A stretch of 64,000 bases of DNA. Origin: Chryseobacterium gleum. GTDB lineage: Bacteria > Bacteroidota > Bacteroidia > Flavobacteriales_D > Crocinitomicaceae. Positions 34,968-45,600 of this stretch are shown in pieces. Where the stretch lies: NCBI GenBank assembly GCA_945888595.1, contig CAMDAO010000001.1:1-64000 (forward strand), read 5' to 3'. Positions within the stretch are counted from its first letter, which is position 1. Each line of letters starts with the position of its first letter. The notes below the pieces were generated by a model, which was not told the DNA's origin, searched no databases, and worked only from the letters and a program-made list of their open reading frames with translations. The translations under genes and the position numbers were made by a program.

Positions 34968-35962
34968 TTTTAGTTACAGGAGGAACTGGATTATTGGGGA
35001 GTCATTTACTTTTTAAATTGACAGAAAAAAATAGTCGTATCAAAGCACTTTTTAGAAATGAAAAAAAAATAGAAGTCGTGCGCCGATTATTCATTTACTA
35101 TGACCCTGTGAATGGCCAGAAGCGATTTGATACGATTGAGTGGGTTCTATGCGATGTTCTTGATGTTATCAACTTGCACGAGACAATGCTCGACTGCCAA
35201 TACGTATATCATTGTGCAGCAATTGTTTCTTTTCAAAAGCGTGATTTTTTCGCAATGATGAAAACAAATAGACAAGGCACAGCAAATATTGTAAACAGTT
35301 GTCTTGAAAATGGGATTCTTAAATTATGCTACGTTAGTTCAACAGCAGCAATTGGTGGTGAAGGAGAAGTGTCAATTTCAGAAGAAACTAAATGGAAACA
35401 ATCTCCTCAAACTTCAGGATATTCTATTACAAAATATTCTGCAGAAAAAGAGGTTTGGCGAGGAGTTGAAGAAGGATTGGATGTTGTAATTGTCAATCCA
35501 TGTGTAATTATTGGTGCTGGCGATTGGAATGAAAGTTCTTTAACCATTTTTAAAACCATTGCCTCTGGCTTAACATTTTATACCAACGGGGCAAATGCTT
35601 TTGTTGATGTTCGAGATGTATCTGATATCATGGTTCAATTGATGGAAAGCGCTATTAAAAATGAACGCTTTTTATGTATCGGGGAAAATAATTCATTTAA
35701 AAACCTCTTTGATTTAATTGCCTTAAAATTGAATAAAAAAGCTCCTTCTGTATTAGTTAAGCCTTGGTTAATGGGTATTACGTGGCGTTTCATTTGGCTT
35801 TTCACAACCCTTTTAGGTAAGAAGTCTGCCATTACGAGAGAAACGGCCAGAAGTGCATTTGGTACTACGATTTATGATTCGTCCAAAATCAAAAAACAGT
35901 TGAATTTTCAATTTCGTTCCTTACATGAAATGGTCGAAAATGCGATTAAAGGGAGGATGTAA
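34964..35962 (+). CDS. NAD(P)-dependent epimerase/reductase (extended SDR)
   Basis: This 332-aa extended SDR has the Rossmann loop TGGTGLLGSHL (5-15), YHCAA and SSTAAIGG for the catalytic Ser/Thr, and Tyr and Lys in SGYSITKYSAEKEVWR. The profile is closest to dihydroflavonol-4-reductase-like or 3-beta-hydroxysteroid dehydrogenase-like bacterial proteins (VIVNPCVIIGAGDW). The substrate is unknown. Translation is probably coupled to the preceding 41-aa ORF. Confidence 0.82.
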   Translation: MILVTGGTGLLGSHLLFKLTEKNSRIKALFRNEKKIEVVRRLFIYYDPVNGQKRFDTIEWVLCDVLDVINLHETMLDCQYVYHCAAIVSFQKRDFFAMMKTNRQGTANIVNSCLENGILKLCYVSSTAAIGGEGEVSISEETKWKQSPQTSGYSITKYSAEKEVWRGVEEGLDVVIVNPCVIIGAGDWNESSLTIFKTIASGLTFYTNGANAFVDVRDVSDIMVQLMESAIKNERFLCIGENNSFKNLFDLIALKLNKKAPSVLVKPWLMGITWRFIWLFTTLLGKKSAITRETARSAFGTTIYDSSKIKKQLNFQFRSLHEMVENAIKGRM

Positions 35963-36056
35963 CTTTATAACCTCAGTTGTTTAATTTCATTAGGTAAATG
36001 ATAATAAGATAAAATCAACGCTAGTATCCGATCAAGTTTTACCTTGTTATTGTTGA

Positions 36057-36087
36057 ATCGAGAAATAATTTATAATTCTTTCTCGAT
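36057..36087. other. 9-bp hairpin upstream of the metB-like gene
   Basis: ATCGAGAAA and TTTCTCGAT pair perfectly around a 13-nt AT-rich loop that itself contains AATTTATAATT. It lies about 30 nt upstream of the promoter of the next gene, not in its transcript. It may be the terminator of the preceding gene or an operator; there is no T run. Confidence 0.4.
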
Positions 36088-36117
36088 TGCTAAAGTACTA
36101 CATAGCTTGCAACGAGT

Positions 36118-36147
36118 TTGTTTTTGATGCTTTTTCTATTAATTTTA
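36118..36147 (+). promoter_or_regulatory. Promoter for the metB-like gene
   Basis: TTG (36118-36120), 19 nt, TAATTTTA (36140-36147) is one base off the TAnnTTTG consensus and lies 37 nt before the ATG. The leader is too short for a SAM riboswitch. Confidence 0.5.
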
Positions 36148-36184
36148 CGCTACCAAAAACAAAATAAACACAATACTAATAATT

Positions 36185-37324
36185 ATGAAATTCGGTACAA
36201 AAGCAATACATGCTGGTGTTCATCCAGATGAATCAACAGGTGCAATTATGACACCCATCTATCAAACATCAACGTATGTGCAAGATGGCGTTGGGAATCA
36301 TAAGGGATATGAGTACTCTCGAACTTTAAATCCAACGCGTCATGCCTTAGAAAAAAATATTGCGGCCATTGAAAACGGGAAGCATGGTGCTTGTTTTGGT
36401 TCTGGTTTAGCAGCGATTGATTGCGTTATTAAAATGTTGAATCCTGGTGATGAGGTAATTTCTACAAATGATTTATACGGAGGTTCATATCGACTTTTCA
36501 ATACTATTTTTGGAAAATATGGAATTAAATTTCATTACGTAGGTATGGAAAATCCAGGGGATGTTGAGGCATTGGTAAATGAAAATACAAAATTGATTTG
36601 GGTTGAAACTCCGACAAACCCTATGATGAATATTGTCGACATTGAAGCAATGGCTAAAATTGCTAAAAAGGCAAATGCTTGGCTTTGTGTTGATAATACA
36701 TTCGCTACTCCTTATTTGCAAAATCCGTTAGATTTAGGGGCTGATATTGTAATGCACTCGGTAACAAAATATCTTGGTGGTCATTCAGATGTGGTGATGG
36801 GTGCTTTGGTCACTTCCGATGATGCGATTGCAGGGGAAATGTATCGAATTCAAAATTCATCGGGTGCAGTGTGTGGTCCAATGGATTCATTTTTAGTACT
36901 TCGTGGAATTAAAACACTTCATTTACGTGTTCAACGTCATTGTGAAAATGGAGTTGTTGTTGCTCATTTCTTAGCAACTCATCCAAAAGTTGATAAAGTA
37001 TATTGGCCAGGGTTTGAAACTCATCCGAATCATGCAGTAGCCAAAAAGCAAATGCGTGGGTTTGGGGGAATGATTTCCTTTACGTTAAAAGGAAACAAAA
37101 TAGAAGATGCACACAGAATTGTGAAAGATATGAAGATTTTTGTTTTAGCGGAATCGTTAGGCGGTGTTGAATCTTTAATTGGTCATCCAGCAACAATGAC
37201 ACATGCGTCCATTCCAAAAGAAGAAAGAGAAAAAACAGGTGTGGTAGATTCTTTAATTCGCTTAAGTGTAGGAATCGAAGATGTGGAAGATTTAATAGAA
37301 GATTTAAAACAAGCGTTGGCTTAA
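36185..37324 (+). CDS. Cystathionine gamma-synthase/lyase-type PLP enzyme
   Basis: This 379-aa protein belongs to the Cys/Met metabolism PLP family. Visible blocks are IYQTSTYVQDG, YEYSRTLNPTRHALE (phosphate-binding Tyr/Arg), FGSGLAAIDCV, WVETPTNPMMNIVDI, VDNTFATPYLQNPL and HSVTKYLGGHSDVVMG with the PLP lysine Lys195, plus SLGGVESLIGHPATMTH. Family members are cystathionine gamma-synthase (metB), beta-lyase, gamma-lyase or O-acetylhomoserine sulfhydrylase. The 380-aa length and motifs favour metB or a gamma-lyase, which I cannot separate by eye. It is a single gene with its own promoter and terminator. Confidence 0.9.
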   Translation: MKFGTKAIHAGVHPDESTGAIMTPIYQTSTYVQDGVGNHKGYEYSRTLNPTRHALEKNIAAIENGKHGACFGSGLAAIDCVIKMLNPGDEVISTNDLYGGSYRLFNTIFGKYGIKFHYVGMENPGDVEALVNENTKLIWVETPTNPMMNIVDIEAMAKIAKKANAWLCVDNTFATPYLQNPLDLGADIVMHSVTKYLGGHSDVVMGALVTSDDAIAGEMYRIQNSSGAVCGPMDSFLVLRGIKTLHLRVQRHCENGVVVAHFLATHPKVDKVYWPGFETHPNHAVAKKQMRGFGGMISFTLKGNKIEDAHRIVKDMKIFVLAESLGGVESLIGHPATMTHASIPKEEREKTGVVDSLIRLSVGIEDVEDLIEDLKQALA

Positions 37325-37342
37325 TAAAATGTAACTAGTTTG

Positions 37343-37380
37343 AATCCACGATTGAGTTTCTCGATCGTGGATTTTTTATT
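37343..37380 (+). terminator. Rho-independent terminator after the metB-like gene
   Basis: AATCCACGAT and ATCGTGGATT form a 10-bp stem with an 11-nt loop, followed by TTTTTATT. It lies 18 nt after the stop. Confidence 0.85.
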
Positions 37381-37407
37381 TATAATTGGAAAAAACACTT
37401 CATTCCT

Positions 37408-40400
37408 CTAATGCGCATTTACTTCTTCCAATGCTTCTTCTCCAATAGTGTCGCAATGAAAATGTCCTTTTTTCTTTTTTATAAAAGGTTGTTTTGAATC
37501 GCCTTCTTCATTGGATTCAAGCATTTTTGAAATAATTCTTGCTTTTTCTTCTTGATTTTTTATTTGCATCATTGAATCGCGTTCCATATCATAGAGGATT
37601 TCTCCATCAATAACAGTCATCTGAACTTTTGCTTCAATACTGAGCGGGTTGTCGGTCCAAAGCACAATATCAGCATCTTTCCCAACCAATAAACTTCCCA
37701 TTTTTGTATCTAAATGGAGTAATTTTGCAGGATTGAGTGTCACCATCTTCCAAGCCTCTTCTTCAGACATTCCGCCATATTTAACACTTTTTGCCGCTTC
37801 TTGATTTAGCCTTCTTCCCATTTCTGCATCATCCGAATTAATGGCTACGACTACTCCTTGATCTGACATAATTTTAGCATTGTAAGGAATGGCATCATTT
37901 ACTTCAAATTTATATGCCCACCAATCTGAAAAAGTAGAGGCGCCTGCTCCATGTGCGGCCATTTTATCAGCGACTTTGTATCCTTCCAAAATATGAGTAA
38001 AAGTATTTACTTTGAATCCCATGGAATCAGCAACGTGCATTAACATCATAATTTCAGATTGCACATAGGAATGACAGGTTATAAATCGTTCATGGTTTAA
38101 AATTTCCCATAAAGCTTCTAGTTCCAAGTCTTTTCTTGGAGCAACTCTAGTATTTTTATTCCCTTCCTTGTAGCTAACCCATTCGTTATGATAAACGTTT
38201 GCACGCGTAAATCCATCATAAAAAATTTGTTCTACACCCATTCTCGTCTGCGGAAAACGCACACCATCTCCATAATTTGATTGTTTTACATTCTCGCCCA
38301 GGGCACACTTAATAAATTTGGGTGCATTTGGAATCAACATATCATTGGGTGAATATCCCCATTTCAGTTTTATTAAAGCGGATTGACCTCCAATGGTGTT
38401 GGCAGAACCATGCAGTAATTGCGCTGCGGTAACACCACCTGCAATTTGACGGTAAATGGAAATATCGTCATTGGTAACTACTTCGCTGATATTAACTTCC
38501 GCAGTTATCGATTGCCCGCCTTCATTGACGCCTTTTGAAATGGCAATATGAGAATGCTCGTCAATTATCCCAGAAGTAACATGTTGTCCATTTGCATCCA
38601 TTTCTACTGCTCCCAACGGAACTGTAAAATCGTCTGTTCCTACATAGGTAATCTTACCTTTTTCACAAACAATCGTTGCCTTTTTTAAAATTCCTTCTTT
38701 TTCGTTGGTCCAAATGGTCGCATTTCTAATTACAAGTGGTTTATTTCCTGGCAAACTGTCAAAACCATACGCCATGTTCGGGTACCAAATTTTTGAATTG
38801 AAGGTAGAATCTATTTTAACTTTAGTACTTTCATTCGTTGCTTTTGGGTCTTTAGAATTTTTAATGGCTGACCATTTAATCCATTTTCCCGTCGGTAATA
38901 TTCCATCTCCTTCAAATATCCCTAATTTACTATTAACAACGCCATGAAGGTTAACGCTTCCTTTCCAGTTTTTATCATCAACATTGAACTGAATTGTTAC
39001 GTCATTATCAATTAATTTGGTAATTGCTGTGGCAAAAACGGTATCGATTTTAGTAATTCCAGTTTTGAGATCTGTAGTTTGTTTAAGCGTTAGTACTTTT
39101 CCAATGGGGCGATCAAGGGTTCCTGTATATTCAAGTGGATATTGCACCCCTTCCAATAAGATATTGTATTTTCCTCTTAGATCATGAGAAATTGTCATTT
39201 CATATACTTTTTGCACGCCAAGGATCCATGCTTCCATCACTTTGGCCTCTTCCTCAAAGGGATTCTTGTCAAAAACCGTAAAACTAGCTTTTTTACCTAC
39301 TTCAATGCTTCCAAAATCTTTTTCAATTTTTAGGAGTTTGGCTGGCTCAAGTGTTAATGCGTTCAATGCTTGTGACGCAGTAAAACCTCTTTCAATCGAT
39401 TTTCGCATATTTTTCCAGAAACTTTCTGCGTTTTTTTGACCAAAGGAAGAAATGGAAAAAGAAATTTTATTTTGAGCTAGTAAAAACGGATTCGAAGGTG
39501 CTAAGTCCCAATGCTTCAATTCGCTCAAGGGTATTTCTTTTGATACATACGGATCTTGAATCTCAAATGCTTCAGGGAAGTTCAATGGAATAATCAGGTG
39601 ATTTTTAATCGATTTTAACTGATCAATAACTGCATACTCATCTCCAGAACCAAAAATCGAAAAATTATAATTGAATTCACTTCCAATTTTTGCCGCTCGG
39701 AATATTTCCCATTTATCTTCTACTTTAAAGATCATTGGAAGGAGTACTTGTTTTTCTAATGCGTTTAAGGAAAGATTTCCTTCCAATTTAGTTGAATTTA
39801 CATACCATTGGAGGTCATAAAAAGCTTGACGAAGTAAGGCAATACTTCCCATTTGCGAGGATGGATATGTTTGAGTGGAAGCTCCTGTTTTAAAAGAGAA
39901 AAAACTAGCCGCTGAAGGCTGAATCATTTGTTGATTAATATCTGCATCGCCCAAAGAAACCAATGCTCCTGTTCCTCTTGAAATTCCATCTTGAACATGG
40001 GTTACCGCTAATCCAAACCCCATTTTTATCAGTTCATCATTGGCTTTCGCATTGATTTCATAGATGGAGCTGGCTTCTATCTCTGGATGTATACTTTCGT
40101 TCCAATAATAAGATCCTTTCTTAGTGGTTTCAATTGAATTTTTATTTCTGTAGGAAGTCAAGCCCTTTGATTCTTGCAATCCAACGCTGCTGTAGCTTTC
40201 AATAAATGCTGGAATAATTGTCTTTCCTGAATAATCGATGATTACGGCATCTTTAGGAGCAGAGACTGTTACTCCTACTTCAATTATTTCATTATTTTTT
40301 ATTAAAATCGAGCCATTTTTAATTGTTTTCGATGGGGAAACTAGTATCGTAGCATTTTTTAAAACAAAGGAGGATGAAATGGATGCTTTTAAGCCATTCG

Positions 40401-40467
40401 TAGGAGCAATATCTTGACAGTAAACGGTCGAAATATAAAGTGTAATGACGGATAAAAAGTATTTCAT
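37408..40467 (-). CDS. Secreted tandem amidohydrolase, first domain degenerate
   Basis: This 1019-aa protein with a signal peptide contains two imidazolonepropionase-like amidohydrolase modules. The C-terminal module (about 570-975) keeps metal-binding residues: GIIDEHSHIAISKG (HxH), ITCHSYVQ, FTHILEGYK and INSDDAEMGRR (Asp). The N-terminal module (about 30-430) has the beta-sandwich border (GSILIKNNEIIEVGV, GKTIIPAFIES). Where HxH should be it reads ESYSSV, so it has probably lost catalysis. A middle linker (about 430-560) has no recognised fold. The end is charged and contains a Lys run and HFHC. It acts outside the cytoplasm, possibly as a dipeptidase-like enzyme; the substrate is unknown. 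Confidence 0.88.
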   Translation of the reverse strand: MKYFLSVITLYISTVYCQDIAPTNGLKASISSSFVLKNATILVSPSKTIKNGSILIKNNEIIEVGVTVSAPKDAVIIDYSGKTIIPAFIESYSSVGLQESKGLTSYRNKNSIETTKKGSYYWNESIHPEIEASSIYEINAKANDELIKMGFGLAVTHVQDGISRGTGALVSLGDADINQQMIQPSAASFFSFKTGASTQTYPSSQMGSIALLRQAFYDLQWYVNSTKLEGNLSLNALEKQVLLPMIFKVEDKWEIFRAAKIGSEFNYNFSIFGSGDEYAVIDQLKSIKNHLIIPLNFPEAFEIQDPYVSKEIPLSELKHWDLAPSNPFLLAQNKISFSISSFGQKNAESFWKNMRKSIERGFTASQALNALTLEPAKLLKIEKDFGSIEVGKKASFTVFDKNPFEEEAKVMEAWILGVQKVYEMTISHDLRGKYNILLEGVQYPLEYTGTLDRPIGKVLTLKQTTDLKTGITKIDTVFATAITKLIDNDVTIQFNVDDKNWKGSVNLHGVVNSKLGIFEGDGILPTGKWIKWSAIKNSKDPKATNESTKVKIDSTFNSKIWYPNMAYGFDSLPGNKPLVIRNATIWTNEKEGILKKATIVCEKGKITYVGTDDFTVPLGAVEMDANGQHVTSGIIDEHSHIAISKGVNEGGQSITAEVNISEVVTNDDISIYRQIAGGVTAAQLLHGSANTIGGQSALIKLKWGYSPNDMLIPNAPKFIKCALGENVKQSNYGDGVRFPQTRMGVEQIFYDGFTRANVYHNEWVSYKEGNKNTRVAPRKDLELEALWEILNHERFITCHSYVQSEIMMLMHVADSMGFKVNTFTHILEGYKVADKMAAHGAGASTFSDWWAYKFEVNDAIPYNAKIMSDQGVVVAINSDDAEMGRRLNQEAAKSVKYGGMSEEEAWKMVTLNPAKLLHLDTKMGSLLVGKDADIVLWTDNPLSIEAKVQMTVIDGEILYDMERDSMMQIKNQEEKARIISKMLESNEEGDSKQPFIKKKKGHFHCDTIGEEALEEVNAH

Positions 40468-40554
40468 AGTTTTTTTACATCTGATAAGATGGTGAAATTA
40501 GTGAAAAGCAATTAATTGTTTACTATTTCTAGTAGGTCAATTGGTCTTTTTGCT

Positions 40555-40562
40555 TATTTTTG
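40555..40562 (+). promoter_or_regulatory. -7 promoter box for the cytochrome/hflX operon
   Basis: TATTTTTG matches TAnnTTTG and lies 14 nt before the ATG at 40577. A TTG at the ideal distance is not seen. The short leader is unusual but possible. Confidence 0.4.
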
Positions 40563-40576
40563 TTAAAAAAGAATAT

Positions 40577-41008
40577 ATGTATCAAGCACTTCTGCATGCG
40601 CACTCAGGCTTAAGATGGGTAGCATTAATACTATTAATAGCAGCAATTATTACAGCAATCTCCGCTAAAAGAAAGGGAGAGTATACGTCAAAACATAAAA
40701 AATTGAACTTATTTGCAATGATTTTCTTGCATGTTCAAATTTTAATTGGAAGTCTTTTATATTTTCAATCACCAAAAGGATTTATTAGTAAAGATCCTGT
40801 TCTGATTCGATTTTTCGTGATGGAGCATTTATCGATGATGGTTATTGCAGCTGTTTTAGTCACGATTGGAAGAAAGAAGGCCGAAAAAGCGCTTGCGCCA
40901 ATTGTTAAACACCAGAAAATTATAGTTTGGTATTCGATTTCACTTTTGCTTATTTTGGCTTCTATTCCTTGGCCATTTAGAAAAGCCTTAGGAGGAGCAT
41001 GGTTTTAA
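40577..41008 (+). CDS. Four-helix membrane protein, cytochrome b-like
   Basis: This 143-aa inner-membrane protein has four hydrophobic segments (about 12-30, 45-63, 80-98 and 115-133). Histidines lie near the membrane ends: LLHAHSGLRW, IFLHVQILIG, MEHLSMM and VKHQ. The layout suits a small b-type cytochrome, but a functional assignment needs homologues. I use ATG 40577 (MYQALLHAHSG); the frame extends 12 codons upstream. It overlaps the cytochrome c gene by 10 nt, so the two are coupled and may work together. Confidence 0.7.
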   Translation: MYQALLHAHSGLRWVALILLIAAIITAISAKRKGEYTSKHKKLNLFAMIFLHVQILIGSLLYFQSPKGFISKDPVLIRFFVMEHLSMMVIAAVLVTIGRKKAEKALAPIVKHQKIIVWYSISLLLILASIPWPFRKALGGAWF

Positions 41009-41322
41009 AGATTTTCATCGCAGGACTAGTTTTAAGCTGTCTTTCTTGTTCTTCTGACGCTTCCATTGAACCTTTGGAGAATAAGCCTTTTACTCAAAAA
41101 GATGCTGTGAATTTATATACAGTAAAATGCAGTTCTTGCCATGGTTCGGACGGGAAATTAGGATTGTCCGGAGCGAAAGATTTGTCCATCAGTAAATTGT
41201 CGGACGATCAGATTTTGCAAACCATTAAAATGGGAAAAAATGTGATGCCTTCTTTTGAAGGATCGATTTCTAATGAACAAATGAAAATGTTAATACCGGT
41301 TGTCAAATCACTAAGAAAGTAA
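40999..41322 (+). CDS. Small c-type cytochrome, lipoprotein
   Basis: This 107-aa monoheme cytochrome c has an N-terminal export signal with a lipobox (VLSC, Cys14; Cys17 is an alternative). The heme site is CSSCH (44-48), and Met83 in KMGKNVMPSFEG is the expected axial ligand. This is the cytochrome cbb3-subunit-III/c551 style fold. It probably carries electrons at the outer face of the membrane for the adjacent cytochrome b-like protein. Its stop overlaps the hflX start (TAATG). Confidence 0.88.
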   Translation: MVLKIFIAGLVLSCLSCSSDASIEPLENKPFTQKDAVNLYTVKCSSCHGSDGKLGLSGAKDLSISKLSDDQILQTIKMGKNVMPSFEGSISNEQMKMLIPVVKSLRK

Positions 41323-42521
41323 TGGAAAACGGTCACGTACTTGTTGATGCTGTTGAAGAAAGGTGTATTTTAGTGGGGGTAATTACTCAAAAAATGACCG
41401 AAGAATTAGCGCTTGAATACATTGAGGAATTGCGATTCTTAGCAGAAACTGCTGGGGCAACTACGCAAAATGTTTTTTTACAAAAAGTGACCATAGAAAA
41501 CTCGAAGACCTTTGTTGGAACTGGTAAATTAGAGGAAATAAAAAGATACGTTCTAGAAAATGAGATTGATTTAGCCATTTTTGACGATGAACTTTCTCCT
41601 TCGCAATTAAGAAATATTGAAACTTCTCTTCAAATAAAAGTACTTGATCGAAATAATTTGATTTTAGATATTTTTGCTAGTCGTGCACGTACTTCTAGCG
41701 CAAAAACACAAGTGGAATTAGCTCAACTTCAATATTTATTGCCGCGATTAACAAATCTTTGGACACATCTTGAACGCCAAAAAGGAGGAATCGGTATGCG
41801 TGGTCCGGGTGAAACTCAAATTGAAACAGATAGAAGAATTATTCACACTAAAATTTCTCTTCTAAAAGAAAAATTAAAGGATATCGACAAACAAACGAGT
41901 ATTCAAAGAGGTAATAGAGGGCAATTAGTTCGTGCTGCTTTGGTAGGATATACGAATGTTGGCAAAAGTACCTTGATGAATTTGTTGAGTAAATCTGAAG
42001 TTTTCGCTGAGAATAAGTTATTTGCAACCTTGGATACAACTGTTCGAAAAGTGGTTATTGAAAATCTCCCATTTTTATTAACCGATACAGTAGGTTTTAT
42101 TCGAAAACTTCCGCACCAGTTGGTAGAATCATTTAAATCTACGTTGGATGAGGTAAGAGAGGCTGATTTATTAATTCATATTTTGGATATTTCTCATGCT
42201 GGTTTCGAAGATCAATACCACGTAGTGAATGAAACTTTAGCGGAAATCGACAAAGTGGAAAAGCCAACAATTCTTGTATTTAATAAAATCGATGCGTATA
42301 AATATGTTCCTAAGGATGAATTGGATCCTTCTCCGATGCTAAAAGAAAATTATTCCTTGGAGGAATTGAAACGCACATGGATGTCAAAATTAAATGGACA
42401 GCTGTGTGTTTTTATTTCTTGTCAGGAAAAAGAAAATATGGAAGAATTAAAGAAAGTAATATATGAGGAAGTAAAGCGGATTTTTAAAGTTCGTTACCCT
42501 TATAATGACTTTCTATTTTAA
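41322..42521 (+). CDS. hflX: GTPase HflX
   Basis: This 399-aa ribosome-associated GTPase splits stalled or hibernating ribosomes in the characterised cases. The HflX N-terminal domain holds ETAGATTQNVFLQ, FVGTGKLEEIK and FDDELSPSQLRNIE. LERQKGGIGMRGPGETQIETDRR marks the coiled-coil region, then the GTPase domain has GYTNVGKST (about 209-217), DTVGFI and FNKID. All are diagnostic. It overlaps the cytochrome c gene by one base (TAATG), an unusual pairing that suggests co-expression. Confidence 0.96.
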   Translation: MENGHVLVDAVEERCILVGVITQKMTEELALEYIEELRFLAETAGATTQNVFLQKVTIENSKTFVGTGKLEEIKRYVLENEIDLAIFDDELSPSQLRNIETSLQIKVLDRNNLILDIFASRARTSSAKTQVELAQLQYLLPRLTNLWTHLERQKGGIGMRGPGETQIETDRRIIHTKISLLKEKLKDIDKQTSIQRGNRGQLVRAALVGYTNVGKSTLMNLLSKSEVFAENKLFATLDTTVRKVVIENLPFLLTDTVGFIRKLPHQLVESFKSTLDEVREADLLIHILDISHAGFEDQYHVVNETLAEIDKVEKPTILVFNKIDAYKYVPKDELDPSPMLKENYSLEELKRTWMSKLNGQLCVFISCQEKENMEELKKVIYEEVKRIFKVRYPYNDFLF

Positions 42522-42629
42522 AATGAATCATAATACTAGTGCAACAAAAATAGGTGTTCACGCATCGTCTTTATCCATATATTTTTTATTTCTTAGTAGC
42601 TTTATATTCACCAAAAAGAAACCGATAAC

Positions 42630-45600
42630 ATGAAAAAAGTATTTACGTTTTCAGCAATAACCCTTCTCTCATTTTCAATTTTAGGGCAAAAGAAATCCGT
42701 TGAAAAAGATTCATCTTTATTAAGTAAAGAAATAGTTGCTGGACTTAATTTTAGATTGGTTAGTCCTGCTAGTACTTCTGGCAGAATCGCTGACATTGCC
42801 ATTCACCCAAAAAATCCAAATACATGGTATGTTGCCGCGGCTTCTGGTGGAGTTTGGAAAACGTCGAATCACGGTACCACTTTCGCTCCGATTTTTGATA
42901 ATTATGGTTCTTTTTCAATTGCTTGCGTTGAAATTGCTCCTTCTAATCCGAACACAATTTGGGTGGGAACGGGTGAAAATAATAACCAACGAGCGGTATC
43001 ATACGGTGATGGTGTTTATAAATCATTGGATGGAGGAAAGACGTTTACCAATATGGGGTTAAAATTATCCGAACATATCGGAAATATAATAATTCATCCA
43101 ACCGATGAAAATACCATTTGGGTTGCTGCTTACGGTCCTGTTTGGAGTGCTGGTGGAGAAAGAGGTGTGTACAAAACAATCGATGGTGGAAAAACATGGG
43201 AAAGATGTTTGTTCGTGTCAGATAATACTGGAATTTCTGAAATTGCGATAGATCCAACAAATCCGAATATCTTGTATGCGGCTGCTCATCAAAGACGTAG
43301 ACAAGAATGGACGTATATTGGTGGAGGACCTGAATCTAATTTATACAAGTCAATTGACGCAGGAAAGACGTGGATTGAAAGTAATACTGGTTTACCTGCA
43401 GGCGAAATGGGAAGAATAGGAATTGCTGTTTCTCCTGTGGATGAAAATTATGTGTATGCAATTGTGGAAGGGAAAGCGGATAAAGGTGGATTTTTTAAGT
43501 CAATCAATAAAGGGGTAAATTGGGTGAAAATGTCCAGTTTCAGTACAAGTGGGAATTATTATCAAGAAATTATGTGTGATTTATCCAACCGTGATAAGAT
43601 CTTCGCAATGGACACTTGGTTGCACCACTCAATGGATGGAGGAAAAACATTTATCGAAACAGGGGAAGAACTAAAACACGTTGATAATCATTGTATTTGG
43701 ATTGATCCAATAGATGGAAATCATTGGATTGTGGGATGTGATGGCGGAATATATGAAACGTATAACCAGGCAAAAGAATGGAATTATTACGATAATTTAC
43801 CGATAATTCAATTTTATAAAGTGGCTACTGATAATGCAAGTCCATTCTACAATATCTATGGAGGAACGCAGGATAATAATTCTTTAGGAGGTCCTTCAGG
43901 TACAATCAATAATGCAGGAATATTGAATTCAGATTGGTACATTACCTGCGGTGGGGATGGTTTTGAATCTGCTATTGATCCAACAAATCCAAATATTGTG
44001 TATTCTGAATCTCAATATGGTGGTTTAGTCAGATATGACAAAGCTTCAGGTGAAAAAATAGCGATTCAACCTCTGCCAGGTAAAGGAGAACCTGCGTTTC
44101 GATGGAATTGGGATGCTCCACTTTTAATTTCTCCACATGATCACAATACCTTATATTTCGCGGCAAACAAAGTGTTTAAATCATCTAATCAAGGGGATGC
44201 TTGGAGCACAATTTCGCCTGATTTAACGCAACAAATGGATAGAAATAAGCTAAAAGTGATGGGGCAAGTTTGGTCGATTGATGCGGTGATGAAAAACCAA
44301 TCTACGACCATCTATGGAAATATTATCGCTTTAGATGAATCTCCTAAAAAAGTGGGGTTATTGTATGCAGGAACCGATGATGGAGTGATACAAATTTCAG
44401 ATAATTCAGGGTCAAGTTGGACGAAAATAGCAACGTTTACAGGTGTTCCTGCTAACACGAGGGTAAACATGATCACGGCATCTCTTTTTAATGAAAATGA
44501 AGTATTTGCAGTTTTTAATAATCACCGTTCGGGAGATTTCAAACCTTATCTTTTTAAAAGCATCGACAAAGGGAAAACATGGTCAAGTATTTCCGGAAAT
44601 TTACCCGTTAGAGGTTCCGTTTATTGCATTAAACAAGATTTTATAGACCCAAATTTATTATTTGCTGGAACAGAATTTGGAGCTTATTTTTCAATTGATG
44701 GAGGAAAAATATGGACTAAATTAAGCGGCCTTCCAACAATCGCTGTTTACGATTTAGACATTCAAAAACGTGAAAATGACCTAGTCGCAGCAACTTTTGG
44801 AAGAGGGTTTTATGTGTTAGACAACTACACGCCTTTGAGAAATCTTACCAATCAAACCTTTGCTAAAAAAGCATTTTTATATCCAGTGAAGGATGCTCTT
44901 TTATTTGTGCCAACAGCTCCTTTAGGATTAACAGGAGTTGGGAGTCAGGGTGCTAATTATTTTTCTGCTCAAAATCCGACGTTTGGCGCTGTTTTTTCAA
45001 TTTATATCAAAGATAATTACCCAATGTTGAAAGCGAACCGCGCTGAAAAAGAAAAGGAGTTAGAGAAGGCAAAGAAAGATATACTATATCCAACAATAGA
45101 TGAATTGAGAAAAGAAGAACAAGAAGAGGCTGCTCAATTAATTTGGATTATTAGAGATAGTGTAGGAAGAGAAATTAAAAAAATGGTCAACACGCCTTCG
45201 AAAGGGATTACTCGTACAAGTTGGAATTTACGAATGGAAACTACTTCTCCAATTAATCCAAATAAGCCTAAACCAGGAAGATATGATTCAGGGGATGAAG
45301 GGTTTTTAGTGACTCCAGGTATCTATTCTGTTGAAGTTCTTTTAGTGAAAAATGGAATTTCAGAGTTGATAGTTCCAGCAACTGCTTTTCATGTGAAGAG
45401 TTTGAATAATCTATCGACAGCGAAACCAAATAACACAGAGTTATTGGCTTTTAGAAAAGAAGTCGGGGAGTTAAGTAGGAGTATTGCAGGAGCAGGAAAA
45501 TTAATGCAAGAAAATGTGGAAAAATTGAACCTAATGAAAATGGCGATTATCAATTATCCCAATACTGAGATTAAATTATTGGAAGAGGTGAGAGCAATCA

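Noticed and set aside
36140..36184. SAM riboswitch before the metB-like gene
   Set aside because: The leader after the predicted promoter is only about 30 nt and has no riboswitch-like helices.
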